DNA from: an uncultured Collinsella sp.
GTDB taxonomy: Bacteria > Actinomycetota > Coriobacteriia > Coriobacteriales > Coriobacteriaceae
Assembly (NCBI GenBank): GCA_958427975.1
Contig: CAUAEH010000007.1
Location: 1 to 56,773 of the forward strand
Direction of reading: 5' to 3'
DNA: 56,773 bases
Shown here: positions 23,530-32,496 of the stretch, one piece after another
Numbering within the stretch: position 1 is the stretch's first letter
How the letters are laid out: each line of letters begins with the position of its first letter
Notes under the pieces: generated by a model
Told to the model about the DNA's origin: nothing
Database searches by the model: none
Seen by the model: the letters and a program-made list of their open reading frames with translations, nothing else
Program-made: the position numbers and the translations under genes

Positions 23530-25588
23530 GACGGTAAGGACAGCCGACTCTGCGCAGCCGCTTCATCATGTTAATAAGTACAACGGACTGGCTCTCGGAG
23601 GGTACTTTGTTTGGCAAGGCACATGCATACTGCAAAATACCCCGTTCCTTCTCAGTTCCCTCGCCCTCTGCAAGGCACCAGTTAAGAACATTTTGCCAAA
23701 ATCCGCTTCCCATCTCGCAAACCGCCGTCTGAGCTTCAATCCCGTTCAGCGTTTTCTGGTTACGGGAGCCCTCTCGCTGAATGTCTTTCTCCTCATCGAG
23801 GCCAATAAGCTCGCCAAGCCACTCTTTGTCCCAATCAACCTTTTTTAACTTGATAGCCTCCCAGCATTTCTGTTGTTTTGCCCATTCAGAAATGTTTCGA
23901 TAGCCCGTCGCGGGATGCATCAATACATCATGTGCAGCGTCAGATGCTTGCCCAAGCGCCCTCTCAAATGCTGGCGACAACGATTGTTGATTCCAAATGC
24001 CAAGAAAGTTAACAGCTTTTCCTAAAGCGAAAACTGCATTTGAAAGCACTCCCACCGCAAGGACTACATGCTGCGAGCGATAGCTGCCGGTTTCCCACCA
24101 ATCACGCGACTGCACAATCTTGCCCGTGCGATCGAATATGATTTTCTTGGCAATCAAATATTTGAAATAAGTCTCATTGAACTGACTCTCATCCTTATCC
24201 CAGGAGTCTTTAATTAGCCGAGCAAATTCAGAGAAGTTCTTCTGGGCACCACGATTGACCAAGTAGGCCTTATTCGTCCAGACCATGAGATATTTTGCCA
24301 AATCCGTTTTCGTAAAAGTCTGCGTTTTAGGAAACTCAGCAACAAATTTACGCTTCTGCGCAGGCGTAAGATAAGCTTGCTTATCTCGATATGAGCCTCT
24401 TGCCCGCTCGTAGAACCATTTGGTTTGCGTGAAGCTATCTGCCCGCATGGGAGCAAGTATCCTTTGCGAGAACTCTTCGATCCTCACGTGATAAGGGTGG
24501 TTTGCAAAGAAGTCGGCTGAAGAAACCTTATTCTGGCTGTTTGCATATTCAGAGATCCTAGGCACCAGTTCGAGAGCCTCTTCTGGGCTGACAACACTAA
24601 GCTTCATTTGGACAAACACGCGGTCCAAACTTTTACCAGCCTTATATGCGGCATAAACCGATGCGGTTGTCTGGCCACCGTTAACTATCTGCAGGTTTTC
24701 TAGACGGTCAATTAAAAGCCCGTCTTCCCCGCTCTCCGTTGTAACGCTCTCCGCGGTCGCCGTGATGCCGTTATTGAACGAGAAGAAAAGCTCAGGCTCA
24801 TTCTCGAGAGTACGCTTTATACCCTTGTTGACATTGCTTCTCGCCTGAAGAAATACACGGACGTTTTGCTCAAGAAGTCGCGCTCCCCAACGATCGTAGA
24901 TGCGCGCCAAATCGACACCCGGTATCGCAGCAAGGTAAACTTTGTTCTTGTCTTTCGGAGAGCTTGCGAGAAGGGCCCGAATCGGACCCGTCGGCAATTC
25001 GTTAAAGTCGATGAGCAGCCTCTCCCGCTCGCGACCCGATTCAATAAGATTACCTATCCGTTCAAGGTCCCAGACGTTGTAGACAACCTCTTTGCCCAGA
25101 ACGCTCCCCGTCTCTTTACCCGAAACCCTTTGGCTAAGTTTTTTGTTTGAAAGAAGATACAGATTGACTCGCTCGATTTCGTTCCAGCGAGCGTGAATTA
25201 AATCGGCGAGCCCAAACCCTGGATCCGTCGGCTCAAGAGATTCCCTAAATTGAGAATCCAATGCTTTGGTTACGAATTTCTCAAGCCGCCGAAAATCTGC
25301 CTCCATTTCAGAATTCGTTAATGTCAGCAAGCCAGTATCTTGGTTGAAGTCGAGGACAATGAGGCCGAGGACTTTTCTGCTTGACTCAAAAGGATCGCCA
25401 CAGTAGCCATCAACCCTTATTCCAGCTCTCTGACAGAAGGCGGGGATGGCCTCATCGAATTCTCCCGCGTCGCAAAGATAATCAGTGATGAGGTCAAAGA
25501 ACGCATCGTTCTTATAGACTCCCTCCGAGTCCGCCTTATTCTTGACCTCTTGAAACAGTTCCTCCTGAAACGAAGTGGAATCTGTCAT
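23504..25588 (-). CDS. AIPR-family protein (abortive phage infection)
   Basis: 694 residues with the AIPR signature FSFNNGITATAESV followed by LQIVNGGQTTASVYAAYKAG and EYANSQNKVSSADFFANHPYH. AIPR proteins were named for abortive phage resistance, and in restriction-type operons they accompany Z1 and MORC-like ATPases. The ATG at 25588 has GAGGTGA, which overlaps the stop of the upstream nuclease gene, so translation is probably coupled. It is the last gene of the operon. No membrane segment is apparent. Its biochemical role is not established; I infer an effector or nucleic-acid-binding subunit. Confidence 0.88.
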   Translation of the reverse strand: MTDSTSFQEELFQEVKNKADSEGVYKNDAFFDLITDYLCDAGEFDEAIPAFCQRAGIRVDGYCGDPFESSRKVLGLIVLDFNQDTGLLTLTNSEMEADFRRLEKFVTKALDSQFRESLEPTDPGFGLADLIHARWNEIERVNLYLLSNKKLSQRVSGKETGSVLGKEVVYNVWDLERIGNLIESGRERERLLIDFNELPTGPIRALLASSPKDKNKVYLAAIPGVDLARIYDRWGARLLEQNVRVFLQARSNVNKGIKRTLENEPELFFSFNNGITATAESVTTESGEDGLLIDRLENLQIVNGGQTTASVYAAYKAGKSLDRVFVQMKLSVVSPEEALELVPRISEYANSQNKVSSADFFANHPYHVRIEEFSQRILAPMRADSFTQTKWFYERARGSYRDKQAYLTPAQKRKFVAEFPKTQTFTKTDLAKYLMVWTNKAYLVNRGAQKNFSEFARLIKDSWDKDESQFNETYFKYLIAKKIIFDRTGKIVQSRDWWETGSYRSQHVVLAVGVLSNAVFALGKAVNFLGIWNQQSLSPAFERALGQASDAAHDVLMHPATGYRNISEWAKQQKCWEAIKLKKVDWDKEWLGELIGLDEEKDIQREGSRNQKTLNGIEAQTAVCEMGSGFWQNVLNWCLAEGEGTEKERGILQYACALPNKVPSESQSVVLINMMKRLRRVGCPYRLKSSQYRL

Positions 25589-25593
25589 CTAAT

Positions 25594-26580
25594 TCACCTC
25601 AATGCCTGGGCAATTGCACCCTGATCAGCTTCGTAATCAGAGCAGTAACCAAGGTCGATTTTATATGTAACAGCCTTAACTCCGGGCGGACACGAACTGG
25701 AAACGATTCGCGGAAATCCATCCTTAACTTCATATACTTCAGTTACGCCCTCGCTCCACAAGGTGCGGGAATAATCGTCTTCCGGAAAATACCCGGCATC
25801 CGACAGTTTCTCCTGAAAGTGTGCCAAATCCAATGGGCTGTCGAAGAGCATTTGAACATCGTTGACGACATCGGTAAGGCTGAATGCCGCTTTATCTTCA
25901 TCCGTAGCGCTGTTCAACTCGACGACATATAAGAAGAGCCTTTCGCTTTCGTTGGTGTTCAATTGCTCTTCTGACGATATTCCAATTTCCGAATTCGACG
26001 ACCCTCGTTTGCTTTTCACCTCGACGAAAATCTGCCCGTAACCGAAATCGCGCTTAGAGCGTTCTGGCCCTGTCCAGCCACTCAAGGCATTCGACGGCTC
26101 GTAAATGGCAGCGGAAACCCGTTTAAGAAAAAGCAGCTCGCCGATAAGCCCTTTTTGTTGCTCGGCTGTGAGGGGGCCACGCCCGGGCCTGAGAAACGAA
26201 GCCCATTTCTCGAGCCTCATGAAGGTCATCTTCCTCATCGCAACGGTGGGGGCTTTCTGCACCGAGTCGGCAATATCAAGACATAAGCGGAGAAATTGGG
26301 CTTTCATTTCCTGGTCTTGGAGCTCAAGTAGTATGGAGCGCTCCGATTCAATGTCTCGAATAGAAATGTTCTTAAACTTGGGAGGCTCCGGTGCCCCCGT
26401 CTCGCTGCTGTCATATTCGACAAGAAAAGCAGGGTGATTAGAGCGCCCCTTTGCCCAATAAATCCTTTTTGCATCTGGATTGACATCGGGTGCGACCATT
26501 CTCGTGTTGTAGTCGCCCCTTCCATGCGATCTAGGCAGCTCTTCCCACGGATTATCGTTAGTCGTCTTCATAATCATCAT
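25594..26580 (-). CDS. PD-(D/E)XK motif nuclease (DUF4420 type)
   Basis: 328 residues. The likely nuclease core is E148 (GLIGELLFL), D178 (KRDFGYG) and E187-V-K189 (IFVEVKSKRGS), followed by a helical region. Its first 23 bases overlap the end of the Z1 gene. Starts at 26580, 26577 and 26571 are all in frame, and the last (MKTTNDNPWEELP) is equally plausible. From family context it is the DNA-cleaving subunit of the MORC/Z1 restriction operon. Confidence 0.88.
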   Translation of the reverse strand: MMIMKTTNDNPWEELPRSHGRGDYNTRMVAPDVNPDAKRIYWAKGRSNHPAFLVEYDSSETGAPEPPKFKNISIRDIESERSILLELQDQEMKAQFLRLCLDIADSVQKAPTVAMRKMTFMRLEKWASFLRPGRGPLTAEQQKGLIGELLFLKRVSAAIYEPSNALSGWTGPERSKRDFGYGQIFVEVKSKRGSSNSEIGISSEEQLNTNESERLFLYVVELNSATDEDKAAFSLTDVVNDVQMLFDSPLDLAHFQEKLSDAGYFPEDDYSRTLWSEGVTEVYEVKDGFPRIVSSSCPPGVKAVTYKIDLGYCSDYEADQGAIAQALR

Positions 26581-29320
26581 CGCTATCTTCGGGTTCCGGC
26601 ATCATGTTCTCCAGTGCCACAGAATTAAAAACGTAAGTGACTGGTCGCGTTTGCTTATCGGTGTGCGGAAAACTGATGCTCCAGCCGAAAACGCATTCCT
26701 GAGCATCCCAGCTCTTCCACCAAGAAGGAGCTTCTTTTCCTGCCTCCTTCTTTTCTTTAATTTTGGTTTCTCCAAATCGCATGCAAATCGGGTGCAAAAC
26801 CAGCAATGGCCGCCTCCTCATTTGACGATAATAGAGATCAGAACAGTTTTTCGCCTTGTCAGCACTATGGTCTGCAGCATATTGTTCTTCCGCCATTTTC
26901 CTTTCTTCCGCACTTAAGCCAGCAGCCTCAACTCCACGACTGGATAAACGATGCTTCTCTCCAACAACAACGACATCATTGTTCGAAGCGCTACCGGGAT
27001 ATCTTTGCTCCATGCTGACCGTTCCATCAACAGGCAAATCGATTGGACCATTTGATCGAGAACCATGTGCCAAAAGAACGTCCCATTCCTTCAGCTCGCC
27101 ATCAAGTAACCGTTCGTTGATGTAGCTTAGGATTGGAGCTTTTTGAGACTTTGGCGAAAGGCCATCTTCATTTTCATAGGCTTCTAGAAAAGCGGTAACA
27201 AACTTGACCGGAACCCCCTTATAAAGATATCTATAAGAGCCCCCGTCTTTGAAGTCCGCATACCCCTTTATTGTGCTAAGAAGATCCCTGCATGCCGCCT
27301 CGTTATCGGCAACTATCTCCGCGTCCCTGTCAAATGCAATCGTTTCAACAAACCCCTCGTTTAAATCGATTGGGGCCTTTTCCTTTTGCCCGGCACCCAT
27401 CTTATTTCTCGCGGTAACGGTCAGGGCATCAGGGCTCTGGCGTATTTTCAAAACGTAATTCTTTGGAGTGCGCTTAACTTGGCGCATGCTCCTTAGTTGA
27501 TCGAACAGATTCTCCGTCGAATCGGCAACGTATTTGTACCAGCCCGCTGCCTCGTCGGTCATCCATACGCGACAAAGATCCTCATACTGAGGCCTATATC
27601 CAAACCAACGAGCCATCTGCATCAGTGCATCATATGCTCTGGCGTTTCGCGAATAGTAGGAGACCGTTAGCCCTTCAAGGGTTAAACCACGAGAAAGCCT
27701 ATATCCGCCAACCGCGATAACTCGCTCGTTCCTATTCTCATAGTCCAGAGCATCTCCCGAGTCTGTATTGATGCTCAGAACATGATAATCCGGGTCATAG
27801 AGACGTGGCTGTATTTTGCTCCAGCCAAAACCGCAGTCTGAATATTCCAACTCCCAAGTAGCTTTCAAATCCTTTAGGTGCGGAGAAGCCTCAAGCGCGT
27901 CCTCCGGGCTTAAGGCCCCATAGGATTTCGCCGCCGTATTCAAGTCGATAAGGTAATCTTCAACTAGATTCCGCATGCAATTCTGCGGTTTCTTATAGGG
28001 AGATACATTGACCATCATCGTTGAATGAAAATTTGCGCCAAAACGAAGTGTCTTTATCGTCGTCGCCAATACAAAAGTACGAATTGCCGCCTTCAGACTA
28101 AGGGGAAGCATAAAGGGCTCAAAGCTGCTTTTATGTTTTGCAGGAAGGACATCGTCCGCATCGTCAATGAAACGCAAGTGCTTGTGAGTAGGCTCGTCGT
28201 AATCTCCGAATACCTTCTTGGCACCGAAGTAGTCAGAGGACTCCTCAAGCGTGTAAATAAAGTTGCTCGGGAAAAGGTCCTTACCATACTCATCGCTGTC
28301 AACGCTAGGATCGATCAAAACGTTAGCAAATGGCGTAGCAGTGTAGCCAACATAGCAGGCCTTATTGAATAGGTTAAGCAGGTTTCTTATCTGCCCATTG
28401 ATTTTGGTCGGTTCATTCTCACGCTTTTCGAGTTTATATTTTCCGTTAATCGATGCATTATCTGCCTCATCGTCAATGAGCAACAGAGGTTGATCCTGGC
28501 TATTGCTGGCATCCAGCCATTCAATTACCTGCTGGAGAGACTTGCTATTTTTCTTGACAACAAACAAAAAAGGTTCGTTTGTTTGCGTCGGCTGGATGCA
28601 CCTTAAAGCCTTAGCTCGTTCTGTACTAAAGTCCGCCTCTCTCGAGGTACAGGCAATTGGACGTCGGGCTTGACTCCCCTTGCCAACGCCAACCGGTTCG
28701 ACTGTGCTGTTCTCAATGTTAAAACCTGTAAAACCATCTTCAAGACGAGCTTGCGTCTGATTTCGCAGGACATTATGCACGCCGGCCATGACGATAATGA
28801 TTCGATATCCCACGTCAGCAGCGCGGGATATCAGCCCAATATAATTTGCAGTTTTTCCCGATTGGACGGACGCGACTACGAGGCCGCGCCTTGTAAAAGA
28901 GCCGCACTCTAAAGGATTGGCCATTAAGTCAAGAATGTTGCGACTGTCCCTATCTATCGACTTAACCGCGGCGGGCGCCCATTTCTTATCGCGCACCAAG
29001 TATCGCCTATAGCGATTCCAGTAGAACCATTCGATTGAATCTTCTGCTTCACTCAACCAGGGATGGCTATCCTCATCCTTAAATTCAAAGCCAAGCTTTT
29101 TCTTAATCGTAAGCTCGCTACAATACTTCTCAACAAGCCTACGGACGATATCATCCTTGTCACATTGTTTAGATACAGGGAAAATTCCCGCGAATGCAGC
29201 GTAGAACTGCGAATAGGTATCCGCAACATCCGCCTCTTCGGGAACGCCGTCATCGTTCTCTAGTTTTTCTCTGGCGGAGTTGTCAATGTAATTGATGAAC
29301 TGCTCTAGCGTGGCATCCAT
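26558..29320 (-). CDS. Z1-domain superfamily 2 helicase-like protein
   Basis: 920 residues. The P-loop-like motif is VASVQSGKTANY (149-160), the DEAD-like Walker B is LLIDDEADNAS (280-290) and motif III is YTATPFANVLIDPS (326-339). The Z1 domain follows in the middle (GGYRLSRGLTLEGLTVSYYSRNA...DALMQMARWFGYRPQYEDLCRVW). The ATG directly follows the TAA of the ATPase gene (TAAATG) with GAGGAGCGG before it, so the two are coupled. Z1 proteins occur almost only in restriction-like operons with MORC/MutL-type ATPases. It probably couples ATP hydrolysis to DNA movement or remodelling. Confidence 0.92.
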   Translation of the reverse strand: MDATLEQFINYIDNSAREKLENDDGVPEEADVADTYSQFYAAFAGIFPVSKQCDKDDIVRRLVEKYCSELTIKKKLGFEFKDEDSHPWLSEAEDSIEWFYWNRYRRYLVRDKKWAPAAVKSIDRDSRNILDLMANPLECGSFTRRGLVVASVQSGKTANYIGLISRAADVGYRIIIVMAGVHNVLRNQTQARLEDGFTGFNIENSTVEPVGVGKGSQARRPIACTSREADFSTERAKALRCIQPTQTNEPFLFVVKKNSKSLQQVIEWLDASNSQDQPLLLIDDEADNASINGKYKLEKRENEPTKINGQIRNLLNLFNKACYVGYTATPFANVLIDPSVDSDEYGKDLFPSNFIYTLEESSDYFGAKKVFGDYDEPTHKHLRFIDDADDVLPAKHKSSFEPFMLPLSLKAAIRTFVLATTIKTLRFGANFHSTMMVNVSPYKKPQNCMRNLVEDYLIDLNTAAKSYGALSPEDALEASPHLKDLKATWELEYSDCGFGWSKIQPRLYDPDYHVLSINTDSGDALDYENRNERVIAVGGYRLSRGLTLEGLTVSYYSRNARAYDALMQMARWFGYRPQYEDLCRVWMTDEAAGWYKYVADSTENLFDQLRSMRQVKRTPKNYVLKIRQSPDALTVTARNKMGAGQKEKAPIDLNEGFVETIAFDRDAEIVADNEAACRDLLSTIKGYADFKDGGSYRYLYKGVPVKFVTAFLEAYENEDGLSPKSQKAPILSYINERLLDGELKEWDVLLAHGSRSNGPIDLPVDGTVSMEQRYPGSASNNDVVVVGEKHRLSSRGVEAAGLSAEERKMAEEQYAADHSADKAKNCSDLYYRQMRRRPLLVLHPICMRFGETKIKEKKEAGKEAPSWWKSWDAQECVFGWSISFPHTDKQTRPVTYVFNSVALENMMPEPEDSDDDYEDD

Positions 29321-30769
29321 TTACCGCTCCTCAATTCCAAGAATGGCAAGTACTTCGTTCCAGCGTCTTACGAACAAGTCAACAGACCTCATGATGGAAA
29401 GGATGTCATCCTCATCCTTCCCCATTTGCTTTAATGAGCCAAAGAAAGTGAGAGCGGCATTAGAAAAGTCGTCGTCTTCCATCTCTTCAAAGCAAACTGA
29501 CCCTTCGTTGTTCGATAGTTCGTAGAAAAGAGATTCCGTTGGGAATGACGCTTCGACTAGCGAAAGAACAGTCTTGAAAGCAGTCCTCTGATCATCATCA
29601 AGCGATGAATTGAAGCTATCGAGAATTGGGTTTTTGCGATTAATGCAATAAAGGGTCTTGTCTCCAGTTTTTATCGCATTCCAAGCCGGATATACCTCAG
29701 GCCTCGTTAACCTAGCGCCGCGACGACGATAAACTCTTTTTGAAGGCGCACCAATATGAGCAATCAATTGTTTGATGCTCGCCCTTACTTCTTCTGGAAG
29801 CTGAGCGGACACTTTCTTAACGTCAATTTTCCATGCTTCATCTTGGTTGACATCAATATCAATCTTCACGCGGCACAACTGGGTGAGAGCGGTTTTCTTG
29901 GCAATCCCAAACCAAGTTCCATGCAGTATCAAGCGCTTCGCGCGATAGAGAAAGACTCCCTGATTCTTTAAGTAACCGCCAGGAAGAGCAAACTTTTCGT
30001 ACTCTGCATCTGAAGCATAATTTGACCTATGCGGAAGAGTGAACGCCTGCATCGTAACGCCGGGACAAACATTTTCGACAGGCGATGGTTGCGTTGCCTG
30101 ATTGCTAACATTAAATGGATCGATGGGGTCAAGCGTACGATTATTCACATTGACCTTGATGCGCTTGAGCCCACGTTCTCCCGCTAAGTAGCGATGAAAT
30201 ACAAGAGAGAGGTAATCTTGAGCCTCACTAATAATTCTGTCGTAATTGGCTTTTCCGGATCCATTTACTCCGGTTAGACGATCAAGTTTTTCCCAGAGAA
30301 CAAGCGTACCCGTCTCGCGCATCTCTCCAATAAACGGAATGGCGTCCGTTCTTTTCTGTTCCAAAACTGTCCATTTGTTTTCGCTGGCAACAAGATCGAG
30401 ATCCCACGTGAAGGCATTCACTTCACCATTTTTCTTCGACACAACTGTCAGCCTTCTGCATTGTGAAAATGAAGCGGTTTTTAACCCGAGACCAAAACGC
30501 CCGAGATCGTTCAAATTCCGCTTGCACCTCGGATCAGTGCTACCGAGTCTCATGGCATGCATTAGCTCATCTCTGCCAAGCCCCTCACCGTCATCAATGA
30601 TTGCAATTCTGAAGTCATCGGAAGGAATAGCAAGGATTGAGATATTCCTTGCCTTCGCGGTAATAGAATTGTCAACAATATCAGCTAGTGCACTATTAAA
30701 CGAATACCCAATATCTCTTAGGCTTTCAATTAAAATCCTCGGTTCGGGCTCAAGCTGCATCGATTCCAT
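29321..30769 (-). CDS. MORC/MutL-like GHKL ATPase of the defence operon
   Basis: 482 residues. The GHKL ATP-binding site is clear: N-box SALADIVDNSITAKA (26-40), IIDDGEGLGRDEL (57-69) and GRFGLGLKTASFSQCRRLTVV (90-110). An S5-like domain follows (YLSLVFHRYLAGERGLKRIKVNVNNR). It is the first gene of the four-gene operon. The order ATPase, Z1, PD-(D/E)XK, AIPR plus a C5 methyltransferase matches the restriction-type systems linked by Iyer, Abhiman and Aravind (2008, from memory) to the origin of eukaryotic MORC proteins. The start is uncertain between 30769 and 30760. Expected to act as an ATP-gated DNA clamp. Confidence 0.9.
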   Translation of the reverse strand: MESMQLEPEPRILIESLRDIGYSFNSALADIVDNSITAKARNISILAIPSDDFRIAIIDDGEGLGRDELMHAMRLGSTDPRCKRNLNDLGRFGLGLKTASFSQCRRLTVVSKKNGEVNAFTWDLDLVASENKWTVLEQKRTDAIPFIGEMRETGTLVLWEKLDRLTGVNGSGKANYDRIISEAQDYLSLVFHRYLAGERGLKRIKVNVNNRTLDPIDPFNVSNQATQPSPVENVCPGVTMQAFTLPHRSNYASDAEYEKFALPGGYLKNQGVFLYRAKRLILHGTWFGIAKKTALTQLCRVKIDIDVNQDEAWKIDVKKVSAQLPEEVRASIKQLIAHIGAPSKRVYRRRGARLTRPEVYPAWNAIKTGDKTLYCINRKNPILDSFNSSLDDDQRTAFKTVLSLVEASFPTESLFYELSNNEGSVCFEEMEDDDFSNAALTFFGSLKQMGKDEDDILSIMRSVDLFVRRWNEVLAILGIEER

Positions 30770-30919
30770 CCAAAGCCAATCTTGCTAGCATCATAATCGC
30801 TAAGTATAGCAGCGGCCATTAATCAATTATCACTTACCGACACCCAAATCATGCGAACGGTAGCGCTACCGGCATTAACGTGACAGTTGCAGCACGATTA
30901 TTCACGTTTCGACGCTCAT
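30770..30919. other. Upstream region of the defence operon
   Basis: About 150 bp between the operon start and the AbiEii remnant. It must contain the operon promoter; AT-rich stretches such as ATTAATCAATTATCACTT at 30819-30836 are candidates, but no -35/-10 pair stands out. Confidence 0.4.
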
Positions 30920-30982
30920 TTAAACCAGCCTTGCGGCATTCCTAACAGCCATCTCCAATGCGGCAGGCGTTTTGTACTTCAC
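30920..30982 (-). pseudogene. Remnant of an AbiEii-type toxin gene (20 codons)
   Basis: Eighteen bases after the AbiEi stop, a GTG (30982) preceded by GGAGGAAATA starts VKYKTPAALEMAVRNAARLV and then stops at 30920. The start of the peptide resembles the N-terminus of AbiEii nucleotidyltransferase toxins, which normally lie directly downstream of AbiEi. The gene is therefore probably a deletion remnant with its translation start kept. The identification rests on position and 20 residues only. Confidence 0.55.
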
Positions 30983-31000
30983 TATTTCCTCCGTTTCGCA

Positions 31001-31624
31001 TTACCCGTTCAGTACCATCAGCAAAGGCCTCATTAGCTCGCGTCGTTTGGCGGTTTTAGAGTTCTCTTCTACAAGATCTTTCAGCCGCTGTATATCGAGC
31101 CCTCGCCCAAGCGCGTCGTTATAGGCATCGATAATCAATGAGGGGTCCTCGCAATCGAGGCAAAGATCGACAAGCGTGCGCTCGGGTTTAGTCACCGGAA
31201 GGCCGTCGAGCCAAACGATGTCCTGCTCAGCAATCTCGCGCTTTACAAAGGAAAGGGATTCGTTTCTTGTGTTGATACGCATGGGCGCGGTCATCCTATA
31301 GGGGGACAGATAGAAATCGCCCATTTGCTGTAAGTTCGCCGCTGTCGTACCGCTCACGGCGATGCCATCCCACTGGCGTTTTCTTTCCCACGCGCAAAGG
31401 GAGGGATTGGTGAGCTTCCAAAAAGCGTTGAGCTCATCAGTGTCTCGGCGCTGTGTTCCAGACATCCGGTAGGCGCCGTGGCATATCCGTTCAAGACGCC
31501 CTGCACGGCATGAGTGCGCCAGCGCATCTCGAGAGATGTCCATGCGAGCCGCCTGAGCTGTGGTAAACACGTCCTCACTCTCGGAAAGCTCGCTTATCGC
31601 CGTTATGTTACTGAAGTATTTCAT
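31001..31624 (-). CDS. AbiEi-family antitoxin (type IV toxin-antitoxin)
   Basis: 207 residues from the ATG at 31624. The N-terminal winged helix (AISELSESEDVFTTAQAARMDISRDALAHSCRAGRLERICHGAYRM) and the C-terminal antitoxin part (WLDGLPVTKPERTLVDLCLD...IIDAYNDALGRG) are typical of AbiEi, a repressor of the abiE operon. The chosen start coincides with the predicted transcript start (see promoter), so the mRNA may be leaderless; in-frame ATGs at 31648 and 31675 lie inside the promoter. The partner toxin is reduced to a remnant, so the antitoxin looks orphaned. Confidence 0.85.
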   Translation of the reverse strand: MKYFSNITAISELSESEDVFTTAQAARMDISRDALAHSCRAGRLERICHGAYRMSGTQRRDTDELNAFWKLTNPSLCAWERKRQWDGIAVSGTTAANLQQMGDFYLSPYRMTAPMRINTRNESLSFVKREIAEQDIVWLDGLPVTKPERTLVDLCLDCEDPSLIIDAYNDALGRGLDIQRLKDLVEENSKTAKRRELMRPLLMVLNG

Positions 31625-31659
31625 GTTGCAATTGTAGGATATTTTCATACTTTTGCAAC
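31625..31659 (-). promoter_or_regulatory. AbiEi promoter overlapped by inverted repeat; leaderless start
   Basis: On the minus strand, -35 TTGCAA (31658-31653), a 16-bp spacer and -10 TACAAT (31636-31631) place the transcript start at about 31624, the A of the start codon. No ribosome-binding site precedes it. Inverse heptamers GTTGCAA (31625-31631) and TTGCAAC (31653-31659) cover the -10 and -35, as expected for autorepression by AbiEi. Confidence 0.7.
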
Positions 31660-31935
31660 GTGATTTTTGATCCATGTGATCAGCTTGCCTTGTTTATCAC
31701 ATTTCTGTCGCCGGTTTGCTACCGGCTCACCATCCCCCGCTATCGAGATCTAATACTTTTCCCACCGCCACCCAAAACTCATCCAACATTAATCTTGGCT
31801 CAAGAATCGCTTAATCTATAACCTGCACTATAGAGTTCGACCAAGGGCGGGGCGGCGCCACGCAGGCCGCCGAACGCAACGCTCGCGCCCGGGCAGATCG
31901 CCCGGCGTCGCGCCCATCGAACGAAAGGACAGGTC
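31660..31935. other. Intergenic region, right border of the low-GC island
   Basis: About 276 bp between divergent abiEi and the DUF4342 gene. GC content rises sharply towards the right half (from about 31840). Contains the promoter at 31795-31822; otherwise nothing recognised. No integrase, tRNA or clear direct repeat marks the island edge. Confidence 0.5.
31795..31822 (+). promoter_or_regulatory. Probable promoter of the DUF4342/two-component operon
   Basis: TTGGCT (31795-31800) and TATAAC (31817-31822) are separated by 16 bp, on the correct strand about 115 bp before the start codon. A second TATAGA lies just downstream. Confidence 0.5.
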
Positions 31936-32478
31936 ATGGACGACCTCGAAAAAGTTGAAACCATCCGCACCAAGTGCAACGTGAGTTACACCGATGCCAA
32001 AGCCGCGCTCGACGCCGCCGACGGCAACGTCCTGGATGCCATCATTTGGCTCGAGTCGCAGGGCAAGACGCAGACCACGTCGGCGCACGCCGCCACCGAG
32101 TCCGCGCCGGTCGACGAGCCCTCGGCCGAGATGGTCGCCGCGCAGGCCGCCTACGAAAAGTCGAGCGAAAAGACCGACTTCTCCAAGAAGATGGACAGCG
32201 TGTGGGAGTGCCTCAAAAAGCTCTTCCGCCTGAGCCTGGACACCAAGTTTATCGCCACGCGCCGCGATGCGATCATCCTCAACATTCCCATCCTGATTCC
32301 CATCGTTGCACTGTTTGCCTGGGGCGCCACGATATGGCTGATGCTGATTGGCCTGTTCTTTGGCATGCGCTACCGCATCGACAGCGACGGCGACGTGCCC
32401 GGCAGCATCAACAACCTTATGAATCACGCCGCCGATGCCGCGGACGACATCAAGCAAAATCTGAACGACGACAAGTAA
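31936..32478 (+). CDS. DUF4342 protein with UBA-like domain and membrane segment
   Basis: 180 residues. The N-terminal helical bundle (MDDLEKVETIRTKCNVSYTDAKAALDAADGNVLDAIIWLE) has the UBA/TS-N-like form used to bind protein surfaces. A polar linker leads to DUF4342, which includes one or two hydrophobic helices (AIILNIPILIPIVALFAWGATIWLMLIGLFFG). The ATG follows GAAAGGACAGGTC. It is 18 bp ahead of a response-regulator gene and probably co-transcribed, so it may belong to an envelope-stress response. Function unknown. Confidence 0.85.
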   Translation: MDDLEKVETIRTKCNVSYTDAKAALDAADGNVLDAIIWLESQGKTQTTSAHAATESAPVDEPSAEMVAAQAAYEKSSEKTDFSKKMDSVWECLKKLFRLSLDTKFIATRRDAIILNIPILIPIVALFAWGATIWLMLIGLFFGMRYRIDSDGDVPGSINNLMNHAADAADDIKQNLNDDK

Positions 32479-32496
32479 TCGCAGACGGGGGCACGC

